Assembly (NCBI GenBank): GCA_021234155.1
Contig: JAJEKV010000313.1
Location: 64,001-128,000, forward strand
Source of the DNA: Isoetes taiwanensis
Lineage: Eukaryota > Streptophyta > Lycopodiopsida > Isoetales > Isoetaceae
Direction of reading: 5' to 3'
DNA length: 64,000 bases
Position 1 is the first letter of the stretch, and each line of letters begins with the position of its first letter. The notes below the pieces were generated by a model. That model made no database searches and was not told where the DNA came from. It saw only the letters and a program-made list of their open reading frames with translations. Below, piece by piece: positions 10,701 to 22,584 of the stretch. Both the position numbers and the translations under genes were made by a program.

Positions 10701-11889
10701 AAACCAGGGTAAGACTATCCTGACCCCTTGACTTATCATATGGGATATTAATCTATTATCTATGGCATTTTCTTCAAGCTCGACCCCAACTAATAATATA
10801 GGACCCTTTCCCAATAATAGTGCCTCGACCCCTTCCATAGATATTATAATGGTTGTATTGTCAAAGTCTCCTTGAGGAATATTAATATCCCTTACTAGGC
10901 AACACCTAGGAATATTAATTTACATAGAATTTGCCATATTTTCATAACCCATTCATCGTGGATCACTCCCCCATGCTTACTCCATATCAATAATGGTTTT
11001 AAAGTGCCTTCAGCCAAGGTTTGTGCGCACTGTAGCTCTCCTCCCATGACATAGGGGCAATCCATAGTGCTCGAGCACCTTTTCTTTTTTCTTTTTTCTT
11101 CCACGTAAGCCAAATGGTGTTACTATATATCCATCCATCTATCATTTGCACGGCTAGTGGTCAGAGTGGTACATTTTTATATGCTTCCCTTGTATATATT
11201 GTGCATAAAAAACTCAAATGTTCATTTGCCAACTCATGGCTCTTTGGGACCTACTTAGAAATGGCAAATGAATATATTATTTTGACCTAAGGAATGTTAT
11301 ATTCTACCAAACGAACAAACAAACATATCAACGAGGGCACCAATCATGAATGGATTGCTTAACTTTCACATGAGAGCTAGGGTCATTTTCGATGCCTAAG
11401 ACTTTGGGATGTGTGTTTCTTGTGTGCCCAAATGCCACCTGCATGCAAAGAATGGTTAAGAAGTTTTAAATACAAACATAAGAGCATGTACCTGTTTTCC
11501 ACCAAAGGATACCCAACTTTTAAACATAGTCCTCACCACAACCAATCCAACAAATTGGTTAATTACATAATGTCCCTTGGACACTTGACATGCATAACTA
11601 TTTTAGATTCTTATGATGTTTGGACTCTGTGCATTGGCGGCAAAGCAAGTAGCCATGATAGTGTGAACCTGGAGACAAGCGTACTACGTATATAGTCCAA
11701 GCCTATGGTCTATGAGGTCCAAGCCTATGGTCTATGTACAAGAAAATTAATTTTTTACATAATAATACGGAGAAGATTACAAATGTGGCATGAATTTCCT
11801 CTCAAGCTGAGGTAACACCTGCCATGATTTTTGTTATATATAGACAATGCAGCAGGTAGTCTGCTAAAATTTCAAGTCTCTTGTCTACG
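10701..11889. other. AT-rich intergenic stretch with a 20-bp tandem duplication
   Basis: I see no gene. GTCCAAGCCTATGGTCTATG occurs twice in tandem at 11695-11714 and 11717-11736. The part next to 11890 would hold the 3' UTR of the multicopper oxidase gene, which is on the minus strand. Confidence 0.5.
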
Positions 11890-13742
11890 CTAATAAATAG
11901 GCGGCTGAACAACCAAAGGACGCATCATCTCATTGTCTTCATGGTCTATGATATGGCAATGCCAGACATAGCCAGGAGCTTGGGTGATATTGAAGGGAAA
12001 TGCCTTCTCGTCCTGTGCAGTAAAAGATATAAGGAATCTTGTTACATAGCCTGGCCAAACTGTAATTGTGTCTTTCCAGCCAGACTGGTCACTATATGGC
12101 TCTGTAAAATTCGCTGTGTAGCAGCTCTTAGGATCTGGATAATTCACAGCAATGCTGCATGAATTACTTTTATAGCCATCTGCATCAAATGCTTGCTGAT
12201 TTTTCATTCTGAATCTCACCAGATGCAGATGAATCGGATGAGCATCTGGAGTAAGATTAATGATCTGCCAGGTCTCTGTAGTACCTTGAACAGGCTTCTC
12301 AGTGGCTGGATCCATCATTAAAAGATTGTTGATAGATGTTCTGGCCACATTTCCAGATGCATCAGTGATTTCTTCCAGAGTGTGATTTCTGGTCAGCACA
12401 GAAGGCAATGGTTGGTTTGCATCTGGGCTAAATTGCTTAGGCAGATAAATCGGTCCTTCGTAAACTGCCCCTGTTGCTGGAGTAACATGAAATTTCATCA
12501 CTACCGCATCACCTCCAGAAGGAAATTGTCCCCCAGGAAATGGATATGGAGCAGAATTTTGTAAAACCACATCAGTTCCAGAAGCTATAACAGCGAAATT
12601 TACAACCACATCCACCCTTTCTGCTGGACCAAGTGTGATGTGGGTTTGATTAACTATCTCAGAAAGAACACCTCCATCTGTGCCAACTTTCATAAACCAC
12701 AGGGCACTGGAATTGAAGGAAAGATTAAAAAACCTGGCATTTGCACCATTCAGAACTTTGAACCTGTATCTTCTAGCCTCCACGTTCAAGTAAGGCCAGC
12801 CTTTTCCATTGACAAGAATGGTATCTCCAAAAAACTCAGGGCACCAATTAGGGTGCAGGCTATTGGTACCAGTATTGGGATAGTTAAGGGAACCATTAGC
12901 ATAGAACTGCTTATCTTGGATGACTAAAGGGATGTGGTACTGGCCAGCAGGCAGGTTAGATTTTTTTTCAGCTGAATCAGTTACAAAGTAGAGCCCTATA
13001 AGACCTGCATAAACATTCAGTCTGGTGATGCCAATGGTGTGGTCATGGTACCACAACATAGTTGGAAATTGAGAATTAGGATATGTGTAATTTTGAGTGT
13101 ACCATGCTGGTCCCTTTTCTCCCATTGCAGTGAACCATGCACTAGGGTGACCATCTGAAGTTGGCTCAACTTCTCCTCCATGTAAATGCACTACTAGAGG
13201 GACTCCTCCGTTCTTTGGACTTGCCCAGTTCAGGGTTGTATCCACTGTCAATAAATGAGATTCATCTGTGATATGGTTTTCCCAAAAAATGCTTTCCTGT
13301 TTTTCATGTTTTGCTATCAATGTTGGGCCAGGATACGTTGCACTGGCCTGGCTTGTGCCAAAAGCATAAAGTGTTGTGTTGGGCAAATCCCTGTGAAGTT
13401 TCTGCATCACATCAAAGAATAACATAGTAAATAAGTAAGTTAAGCAAGCTAATAACAATATAACATCTTAGTTACTTCATAGAACGTATGATCATTTTAC
13501 TCCGAACATACCTGAGAAATCTTATATGCTCCCATTGTAAGAGGAGAAGCCTTGGTAAGATCAATGCTGCTTGACAGAGGAAGAGGGTCTACAAACTTCT
13601 CAAGGTTCGGAGATTTTATTAAATTCTGACATATAGACTGTGCATTGATAACTGAGACTTCGAAACAGGAGAAAATTAGGATAGTCCAGTAACAAAAACA
13701 GAGCACTGGTGTTGGAAGCAAACGTAAGTGACCCATATGCAC
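11890..13742 (-). CDS. LPR1-type multicopper oxidase (secreted ferroxidase-like), two exons
   Basis: Exon 1 is 13742-13512 and exon 2 is 13401-11890, both on -. The splice (CAG|GTATGT to GATGCAG|AAAC) keeps phase and gives 580 residues, close to the 581 of Arabidopsis LPR1. Residues 1 to about 36 form a signal peptide ending near VINAQ. All four copper motifs are present: HLHG at 149-152, WYHDH at 194-198, HPIHLHL at 465-471 and HCHIIDHEDNEMM at 558-570, with Met 569 in the type-1 axial position. The family (LPR1/LPR2, related to bacterial CotA and bilirubin oxidases) oxidises Fe(II) at the cell wall and links iron to phosphate-starvation root growth in Arabidopsis. The order PGPTLIAK, then PTSDGHPSAWFT after the first motif, fits this group better than classical laccases. 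Substrate is inferred from family. No frame damage is visible. A TATA box sits 40 bases upstream of the ATG. Confidence 0.92.
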
Positions 13743-13781
13743 AGACTGAGGAGGATGAACAGGCTGAAAGGAAAGGCCATG

Positions 13782-13789
13782 TATTTATA
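13782..13789 (-). promoter_or_regulatory. TATA box of the multicopper oxidase gene
   Basis: On the minus strand the sequence reads TATAAATA, 40-47 bases upstream of the ATG at 13742. A start about 30 bases downstream of the box would leave a very short 5' leader. Confidence 0.65.
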
Positions 13790-13799
13790 AGCTGGAAAA

Positions 13800-15150
13800 A
13801 AATAGGCATTAGGCAATCAGAGGTGTGAAAGAATAGGCCTTACCAGAGCCGAGCATGTTGTTTTGCCTCCATATAATTATTGGAGTGTTCGATTTGCGAG
13901 ACAATGGTCGTGGGGTCAGCTTCATTACTCTCTGCCAAAAACACGGCCGCCGGTTGCACCATCTCAGTCTGCCGAAGTCCACTTTCGCCACCATATCCGT
14001 GCCGCTTATAGACAAATCGCAGCCATGCTTTCTCTCAGAGGACACTAATCGGTTACATATTGAAAAGAGGCCTCGAAGGACATTCCCGCTATTCTGGTGC
14101 TGGGTTCACATGGACAGATTGCCGTGACATGGCTGAACCCTCTCGTTTTATAAGAGCTGTCGCAGGATGCAACCCCCGATGCTGAGCCCGGGCTGAAATA
14201 TCGGTGCAGCACTGAGTCAGCTACTTCTCAGATCATCTGATTCTGAACCGCCCATTGGTGTGCAGGGTAAAACCATTGGGCACGTTCCCATCTAACCGAC
14301 CGGAACAGTTATCATGCTGCAGCGGCAATTCTAATTTTATCCAGAAATGAAAAAGGGAAAGTTTTAAAAATGTCTCTATATTTTCTCATGTCTGTTAAAA
14401 TGCCCGAGTATTTTTGGATTGCCCTTACGGGTTGTGGCATATTCTAGGTATGTGTCAGTATATGCCAGGACTATGCCGCAAACTGCTCCAAATCCAGTAT
14501 CGCCTATAAACTATCGGTTGCCCCCGTTGCTAGGCAACCGCTTTGGAAACCGTCTAACCGGCGCGATGATTTGGAGGTCGTTAACCCTAATCATCCGTAG
14601 GTTCCTTGCAGATGGCGCATGCGATATTATATCAACAGAACTAAAACAGCACTCTTCGGTTAATTTGTCATTTGCAAACTGAGATAGCTTCAGCACTATA
14701 GCATTGTGTTCCATGAGATTATATTTTCTGAATGCATTTTTGGGTCGCCCCTAGGGGGGCAAACCCCTGCTTATGTGGGTTTGTGGCATATCCTAGATAT
14801 ATGCTGGAATATACCTAGGATATGCTGGTGACTGCTCCAAACCCATTGTTCCTTATAAACTGAGGGTCACCTGCGTTATGGGTCAGTCCGTATAGCTTTT
14901 CTTTTCTGATTTTACCTCTTTCGATGATTTGTTTGCTTGACTGAAGCTGGATATGAAGATTGATCTGAGCATGAGGCCTCTGGTTTTGGTTTCTGCACCC
15001 GATCTTTTTCATAGGAGCAATTCTGGAGCAGATGCATGTATTTCTTCTTTAGGGCATGTTTCTTACCCGGGCAAGAGGCTTCCTTTTTCACGAATTTGGG
15101 GAAACAGAAGAGCCCAATACAGGTAGAAATCTAGAAGGATGTACTAATTT
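13800..15150. other. Intergenic stretch with a duplicated promoter-like module
   Basis: No protein-coding gene is recognised. Two related modules of about 110 bases, at about 14415-14535 and 14750-14885, share GGTTGTGGCATAT or TTTGTGGCATATCCTAG, then CTGCTCCAAA, then CTATAAAC or TTATAAAC (the second at 14853-14860). The second TATA-like box would fit a start for the TPR-family relic at 15151. The rest of the stretch is featureless to me. Confidence 0.4.
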
Positions 15151-16710
15151 ATGGCTTCATTTCAAGAAAATCATATGGGCAGTAGGTCTAATCTAAATCA
15201 TGAGCTTGTGTCAGATCCTGTGGGTATTTCACTTTCTTTGAGAGATTTGAAGAGGCAGAAGCACAAGAAGAAGCTCATGGAAGATGAAACAGTTACAGGA
15301 ATAGCGAGCTGCTCCATTAAAAAGGCTTTTTCTTCCATGCTATTTATGATCAGGACCCTTCAAAGCCATAACCTTCGCATGCGCCATGCCTTATGCAGGG
15401 GCACAGATTTTCACAGGTTATCAAACCTTGTGCAAAAAGAACTGCATTTGTCCTTTGTATGGCTTTTCCAGCAGGTTTTTTGCTTCCAGACCTTCCTTTT
15501 GCCTTTTCCATAGGAGAGCATGATGTCGTATATGCCCTCCAACTTCAAAACCCAGTAATGGCGTCTATTCTACAAAATGCAGCATCCAATGAAGGGGTGA
15601 CTTATTTTCATGTTCCAGAAGGGATCCATGTTTCTGGTTCTTCAGATATACAGGTATTTTCTGGTTGCGGATCTGGCAAAGGAAATTCTAAGAACATATT
15701 TATTTGGTGCTGATGGAGAAAATTGATTTAGCAGAAACTATGATGCAAAAAGAATGGTGTCTCGAGAAGAGATCAGTGCCTCAGGCACCTTCATCTCAGG
15801 CAAATTTCTTTCAGATCTCAAAGATGAGCATGGAACCTTGAAAGTGTTAAGTTCTGAGCCTGATCAATCTCAATATAGAGTCTCTAAAGAGGACAGTCTT
15901 CTTGCCAGGTCTTTGATGCAAGAAGCCTCTTTAGATTTGGGTACTATACCACATATGGTACCTATTGGTAGAGAAACCCCTAAGATTTTGGTGGCTCCTG
16001 TTATCAACTACTTAGAACCAGATGATTATGAGTGTTATGACAAAACTGATCTCATCCATCAGCACGTGCTAAGCACCTACCCTGGAAATCCTTTGTTGCT
16101 TGCAAATTATGCTGAATTTCTTCATCTTATTAGACATAATCACAACAAGTAAACTTTTGAAGCCATATGTTGTAACATGGATGACCAATTAGTGTTTATT
16201 GAATCAAGGGGGATTCACTCATGTATAAGGGGGATATGCCATTTGCATGCATGAGGTGGCAAAAAACCCCCCTGTATATGGATCTTTAAAAGCAAATTTT
16301 GACCCCTTTCGAATAAAAATTACCTAGGATAGTGCAAAAAATACCAGAAAAAGGACCCCCTGCCGACCATATATGTACGAAAATGGGTCCAAAAAACCCC
16401 TTTCCCATGCATGCAGATGGGTTATCGCCCCTTTGTATTGAATCTAATAATTTTTTTTGATTTGTGCAGAGTTCATGAGTTCTTCAAGAAGGGTATCAAG
16501 GCAAATCCAACAGATGGGCAGGTGATCAACAAATATGCAATTTTTTTATGGTTAGGCAAAGGGAACAGGGAAGGGGCAGAGAGGCATACAGGGCTGCCAT
16601 GACTGTAGAACCCACAAATCTGTTTCATGTTGGAAGCTATGATGGAAGCCCTCGAAGTCCGACAGCAACAGAGGCCCACAAACACAAACAGAATCTCCTT
16701 GTATAATTGA
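15151..16710 (+). pseudogene. Plant TPR-like superfamily protein, frameshifted
   Basis: Starts at ATG 15151. The first frame carries SCSIKKAFSSMLFMIR and SFVWLFQQVF, the hallmark of a plant-specific TPR family with a conserved membrane-like segment. The frame is lost near 15500 and the match resumes in another frame at about 15754-16148, ending in PLLLANYAEFLHLIRHNHN. A phase-correct intron (16149-16469, GTAAAC to TGCAG) leads into FFKKGIKANPTDGQVINKY and AIFLWLGKGNREGAE, the next TPR helix pair. A further 2-base shift near 16583 is needed to continue with YRAAMTVEPTN. With two or three breaks I call it a pseudogene, though a functional gene with sequencing errors would look the same. Function of the family is poorly known. 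Confidence 0.65.
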
Positions 16711-17106
16711 TGTAGAAGCCTGTGACATAGCTGCATTGCTTAGGTCTTTAGGTTTAGAATAAGGGGCAAACCGTTCGTCTCACTATGTTCTTCAAGCATT
16801 GTCAAAGTCTTGCATCCGATTGCTCTTGCATCTTCTTGCTATGCTCTTTAGCTCCGGCACCACTTCCATCTTATTTCTTACAGTTGAAGTGGTGCAGAGA
16901 CTTACTGCACCCCCTTATTTGCATTGAAGAAGGAGATTTGTTATATTCAGTAAGACATTGTTTTCAAACTTTTTTCTGATATAAGATTATCCAAGCCTTT
17001 TGCTCTTTCTAAATTATTATCTTTGGCTTTCTATTGTTTGCAGAGGTTTTGTTACATAACAAGCACACTTACCATTTTGGCACTGGTTCAGGTAACATGC
17101 TAGTAA

Positions 17107-17740
17107 AGATTTGGTCATCGGAGACGGGACTTTGTTTGCACGTCAGTCACCAGTTGATGGAAAGTCAATGCTTTGGACTCTCGAAGAACTGATACGCATT
17201 CAGGTTACTCTATTAGCTTAAATTCATAAGATGCATATCACATTTGTTCTGTTACTCACAGGCTTCTTGCTTCCAGAACAAGATATTCCAGGGTGACGGA
17301 CTCCCCTAGACATTGTTGTTTATAGCCCCCTAGCTACTGATATGTATGACTGCGTATACTCAACTCGCACTGCTCGTTTTGACACTACACTTGTTCCAGA
17401 AGTGAATGTTCTTTCTTTAAGATAATACAAACTATTAGTTATTGAAAAACTTAGAAGGCATGACGGAACTAAACAACCATTTGCTGGGGTTGTATTACTC
17501 AATATAGACAAAAAGAGTAGTCATCGAACGATTTTTTCCATGCCTACATGTGCTGCATCACAACCATTGTAATTAAACGTAGTTCTCATTCATTTCTATT
17601 AGCATTTGCAAACAATCAATTAGCTTAGACCTTAGGATAACTTTTTGCTTGGGCAGGGTGTATTAAAAGCAAAACATGCAACAATGGCCACAGATTTCAG
17701 ACCTCTTGACGAATCGTGTACATGTATGGTATACATCATA
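17107..17740 (+). pseudogene. Queuine tRNA-ribosyltransferase (TGT catalytic subunit) relic, three exon pieces
   Basis: Three colinear blocks match the TGT family. About 17107-17205 encodes QSPVDGKSMLWTLEELIRIQ, the segment after the substrate-binding core, followed by a GTTACT donor-like site. About 17305-17400 encodes DIVVYSPLATDMYDCVYSTR then TARFDTTLVP, the family's DMFDCV.PTRTARFG segment. About 17658-17740 encodes GVLKAKHATMATDFRPLDESC, ending CTC where the zinc-binding C-x-C begins. TGT exchanges guanine for queuine at position 34 of tRNAs with GUN anticodons. The N-terminal catalytic region and the rest of the zinc site are absent, the spacers contain stops, and DIVV is preceded by a stop-containing stretch. 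It is a fragment, not a working gene. Confidence 0.7.
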
Positions 17741-18616
17741 TCCATGGTTCTATGGCTTAAGTGTAGTTACCTAAGGTTTTTTATTATAGTGTTGCCATTT
17801 GTAGCATGCCTCCTTGTTGAAGGTGTTCCTGGCAAACCTTCAACCTCAGTGGTTTAGAACCTCTAGGTTGCTTAAGGCAACCACTCTGAGTGAAAATAAT
17901 ATGAGCAGAGAACTCAAAGAACAATTCTCAACCACTTTCCCTAAAGAGAAAAAAGTTTGTCTTGCAAGAAAAGATGCCAAATGCAAACAAGAAAGAATTT
18001 GCTTATGATTTTTAATGCCTTAGCCACCCAAGATCTTGAGGAATGTTGAGCAGAAAGTCAGACAGATTTTGATCAGTGCAAATCACTAAAAAATGCACTG
18101 CTGACCAGGTCAAAACTTGGTCAATATCCCTGACCGAGAGTGAAATTTTCTAATTCAGAAAAGGTAGCTCCTTTTTGGGATCTGATGCTTAGAACTCTTA
18201 GAATGTCTGCACACAGTGGTCAAATGCTCCTTTTGCAAAGATGTATGCAAATTTCCCAGGAAATCTAAGTTTAGATCTCACAGACTGTTAGAGAATAAGA
18301 ACAGCAGGCTAGTCTTGGCTTGATGGAAGCTTAAGTGGTCTTTTTTGCCTTTTGAAGTGAATACCAATGCCAACTACGTTCTTGCAGATGAGGGAATGCA
18401 AATTACCTTATGAAAAATGCCAATATGGACTAAAATGAGCAGATTTTTTGGCCTAATGCAACTGGAGATCTGTATAATGTGTAGACTGCTTGATCACCAC
18501 CTACCTATTCTGAATATGCTTAGATGCAACTAACGTCTGCAATACTTTTTGGTGCCTGAATGCAAAGGTCAACTCTTAGATATTCCATGGTGCAAAACGT
18601 TTTGTTAAAGAGATCA
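17741..18616. other. Intergenic stretch, no gene recognised
   Basis: AT-rich unique sequence between the TGT relic and the tandem duplication. The frames that cross it are short and not protein-like. Confidence 0.4.
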
Positions 18617-19530
18617 TTCTAGAAGGAGAAACCAAATCCAGATGAAGGGCTCCGGTGAGCTTGAAATCTGCTTCGAGTTCTGGTGAGTAAGGACTTTTAT
18701 TAAAAATAACTATGAAATTTAAATCCATATCGGCGTAAAAGCCCATTTTCATGTTAGGTCTTTGTAGGCTTTTACCTTCTGTAGGCCACATTTCACTATT
18801 ATATAGATGGGCACGCTATTACATATATATTTGAAGCATACATGTCAATCAACATGCGTCATATAAAGTCAACAAGCCCACCCAGTGACCATTTACAAGT
18901 TGCATGTAATTTCGGGTAACTACATCCCTATGACTATTCAACCATCTTTTCTGATTATGTACTTGCTGGCAAGAAATAGTGGGATGTTGGCAACAAACCG
19001 ATGCTTACTGCCGTAATGCGCATTCCATTGCATCTATTAATCCAAGTTTTGTTTGTCTTAGGTGGCATATTTTACTGCAACTCTTGGACAAGATCCCCTG
19101 TCACCCACATGCCTGATTTTTATACTCCACGTTTTAGCACACATTGACAACATCCTAGAGAACATCACAAGATCTAAATGCCCTAAGGTTGAAGAAACTA
19201 AGATCTGATCAAATCTGTCTTGGCTCATGAAGGGGATTGAAAGTGGCTAGACATCAGGGGAGGTTGGGTATCAGGCTTAAAAGACTGAGAAATGGAAGTA
19301 GTGATCAATATAATATATTCCAATGATCCTTGTGAACTAAGAATGGAATTAGTTCCAATGGCACGATCTTGTCTAACTTTAAAACGTCTATTGCTAACTT
19401 GAGAACCTAGAATCTTGTGTATTCAAGCACAAACTTAAAGGATCACGCTGAGCAACATGTGGTACATGTAGCAAGGGTACTGCAGAGACTAACCTCATTC
19501 AACATCACTCCTTGACATAACGTTTGTGGA

Positions 19531-19780
19531 CTATTGAAGTGCAATACTCCCATCTCCACGTTGTACATTTGATGAGACAATAGTTGTCCATAAGCTCACA
19601 TCTCGCTTGCTCATTTTGGCAAATACTGTTTCTTCTAAAATATCGCATCTTGTATACATGTTAATAAGGGCATTTTGGATGGAAACACTCCTAAGGATGC
19701 AAGAACGTATCCACATTCTCTGAGACAGAGTTGAGTAACTTTAGCATGCATTGCATACCACAATCGATTCACTATGCTTA
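19531..19780 (-). pseudogene. PPR protein fragment (PLS type), copy 1
   Basis: On - the frame reads SIQNALINMYTRCDILEE and then VFAKMSKRDVSLWTTIVSS, the plant PLS-class PPR pattern (NALI.MY.KC..LE.A..VF..M..RD..SW...I). Only about one and a half repeats remain. The same sequence in copy 2 of the duplication is further broken. PPR proteins bind and edit organellar RNA; this piece is far too short to work. Confidence 0.7.
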
Positions 19781-20122
19781 AAGTCTATCATTATCAATTT
19801 ACACATTTCACGTTCCTTTTGTTTACTCTTGAACTGATATCTTTAGTTTGCCATCATGTTACTGAATCATCTTGCCATTTCTTATTAAATCATCCAGTTT
19901 CTCCATTATTTGTAGTCTATTAATCCAGCTTAGAATGCTAAAATTATAAGCCTATCATGGCACAATGAAGCACCAAAAAGTAGGTGCAAGATATATAATA
20001 TATAATGCATTCCTCCCTTTACGTCAATACATTGGAAACAAATACAAGTTTTTCGATCGTACCAGTAACAACAAATAGATACAACTGTATGAACCTGAGC
20101 TAGCACACTATCGAGAACTTAC

Positions 20123-20226
20123 TGACACTTCTCTCGAGAACAGAAGATGGTTTTGCACGAATTCAGAGGCACTGGACACGGAGGCTCTAACTTTTTCTTT
20201 AATTCATTTAAATTACCATAGGTAGC
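20123..20226 (-). other. Exon-like block, copy 1
   Basis: On - a 104-base block is bounded by TGTGTGCAG at its start and GTAAGT at its end. It reads open with NLNELKKKLEPPCP and then SCKTIFCSREKCQ. The same block is open in copy 2 (22481-22584) with only a few amino-acid changes and the same splice-like borders, which suggests a once-functional exon. The Cys-rich end resembles the second half of a MYND-type zinc finger, but this is a guess. Confidence 0.4.
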
Positions 20227-21774
20227 CTGCACACAGTCCGGTGCAAAAGAAAGGTTGATTCAGCTAACAAAGAACATTCAAGCATTTCAAAGGAATTCTA
20301 GCCTTCTACATAAGATACAAAGCTAGTTATGGACTCTATGAAATCTGTATACCCGAAACTATGAAAACCAAATATGTCTCATGAATATAAATAAAATGTA
20401 ATAAGAACAACACAAACTTGAAGATCTGGAGTTCCCTTGCCACTCTTTTCAAGTTAAGTGTTTGCATTGTAAAGCTTCATTCTTTGTACCTACGGCAGAG
20501 AAAATATTTTTAACGTTGCACTACGATTGCCATAACGTAATATAGACGACCGTTGAAAAAGAGGTACGGAGGATTTGCCTCTTGGAACTAATAAGGCATC
20601 ATTCCCATTTTCCACAGAATGTGCCCAAGGGTTCTTTCTCCTTCATCCAATATATTTGGAAACTAAGTGATACAGAAGAGTGATTCTATAGTGATAACAT
20701 TCCAAAGCACCAATAGGTTACCATTTCCATGATCCCAAGAACAGATCATCTTCAGGGTATTCTAACTTGACAAAGAATAAGAAGAAATCTTGCTCATTGT
20801 CGTAGATCACAGTGAAATGCAAACTAATCAAATGATATTAAATGCCACTCAGGAAAAAGGGAATAAATGGAGGAGGAGAAACCAGATCCAGACGAAGGGC
20901 CCCGGGGAGCTTGAAATCTGCTTCGAGTTCTGATGAGTAAGGACTTTTATTAAAATTAACTATAAAATTTAAATCCTCATGGGCGTAAAACCCCTTTTTA
21001 TGTTAGGTCTTTGTGGGCTTTTACTTTTGTAGGTCACATTTCACTATTATATAGATGGGCACGCTATTACATATATATTTGAAGCATACATGTCAATCAA
21101 CATGCTTCATGTAAAGTCAACAAGCCTACCCAGTGACCATTTACAAGTTGCATGTAATTTCGGGTAACTACATCCCCGTGACTATTCAACCATCCTTTTT
21201 GATTATGTACTTGCTGGCAAGAAATAGTGGGATGTTGGCAACAAACCGATGCTAACTGTCGTAATGCTCATTCGATCTATTAATCCAAGTTTTGTTTGTC
21301 TTAGGTGGCAGATTTTGGTGCAACTCTTGGACAAGATCCCCTGTCACCCACATGCCTGATTTTTATACTCCACGTTCTAGCATACATTGACAACATCCTA
21401 GAGGACATCACAAGATCTAAATGCTCTGAGGTTGAAGAAACTAAAATCTGATCAAATCTGTCTTGGCGCATGAAGGGGGATTGAAAGTGGCTAGACAACA
21501 GGGGAGGTTGGGTATCATGCTTAAAAGACTGAGAAATGGAATTAGTGATCAATATAATATATTCCAATGATCCTTGTGAACTAAGAATGGTATTAGTTCC
21601 AATGGCACAATCTTGCTAATTTGAGAACCTAGAATCTTGTGTATTCACACACAAACTTAAAGGATCACGTTGAGCAACATGTGTAACATGCAGCAAGGGT
21701 ACTGCAAAAACTAACCTCATTCAACATCATTCCTTGACACAACATTTGCAGATTATTGAAGTGCAATACTCCCA

Positions 21775-21990
21775 TCTCCATGTTGTACATTTGATGAGAC
21801 AATAGTTGTCAAGCTCACATCTCGCTTGCTCATTTTGACAATATTGTTTCTCCTAAAGTACTACATCTTGTATACATGTTAATAAGGGCATTTTGGATGG
21901 AAACACTCGAATCCAATCAATAGCTAAGGATGCAAGAACATATCTACATTCTCTCAGAAAGAGTTGAGTAACTTTAGCATGCATTGACAA
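21775..21990 (-). pseudogene. PPR fragment, copy 2
   Basis: Aligns with the PPR remnant of copy 1, but the repeat frame is interrupted; the in-frame part reads KVTQLFLRECRYVLASLA before leaving the PPR frame. It is a dead duplicate. Confidence 0.5.
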
Positions 21991-22287
21991 TACCACAATC
22001 GGTTCACCATGCTTAAAGTCCATCATTCTCAATTTACACATTTCATGTTCCTTTTGTTTACCCCTGAACTGATATCTTCAGTTCGCCATCATGCTACTGA
22101 ATCATCTTGTCATTTCTTGTTAAATCATCCAGTTTCTCCATTATTTATATTCTATTAATGCAGCTCATAATGCTAAAATTATAAGCCCATCATGGCACAA
22201 TGAATCACCAAAAAGTAGGTGCAAGACATACAATGTATAATGCATTCCTCTCTTTACGTCAATACATTGGAAACAAAAGCAGCTTAA

Positions 22288-22331
22288 TAAAGATAAGATA
22301 AGATAAGATAAGATAAGATAAGATAAGATAA
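22288..22331. repeat. (GATAA)n microsatellite
   Basis: About eight units of AGATA/GATAA within a segment unique to copy 2 of the duplication. Confidence 0.9.
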
Positions 22332-22480
22332 AGCTAAGCGATAAACCTTTGTCATCAATTTTGCCACAATTCCAATCCCATTCAGAAGCATGTTCTTGAA
22401 TACAAGTTTTTTGATCTTACCAGTAACAACAAATAGATACATCAGTATGAACTTGAGCTAGCACACTATCGAGAACTTAC

Positions 22481-22584
22481 TGACACTTCTCTCGAGAACA
22501 GAAGATGGTTTTGCAAGAATTCGGAGGCGCTGGACACGGAGGTTCTAACTTTTTCTTTAATTCATTTAAATTACCATAGATAGC
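22481..22584 (-). other. Exon-like block, copy 2
   Basis: The 104-base counterpart of 20123-20226, with the same acceptor-like and donor-like borders and an open frame ending in SCKTIFCSREKCQ. The family is unknown. Confidence 0.4.

Larger units (their letters stand above)
18617..20768. repeat. Tandem duplication, copy 1 (about 2.15 kb)
   Basis: Copy 1 and copy 2 (20871-23232) align along their whole length in the same orientation, with single-base differences and a few indels. The left junction is at AGGAGAAACCA(A/G)ATCCAG and the right junction follows CTTCAGGGTATTCTAACT. About 100 unique bases separate the copies. Copy 1 lacks two segments present in copy 2, including the GATAA microsatellite. 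The unit carries a PPR remnant and an exon-like block on the minus strand. Confidence 0.85.

Noticed and set aside
13855-14127. 90-codon plus-strand frame upstream of the multicopper oxidase
   Set aside because: No recognisable domain and overlaps frames on the other strand; probably chance in promoter DNA.
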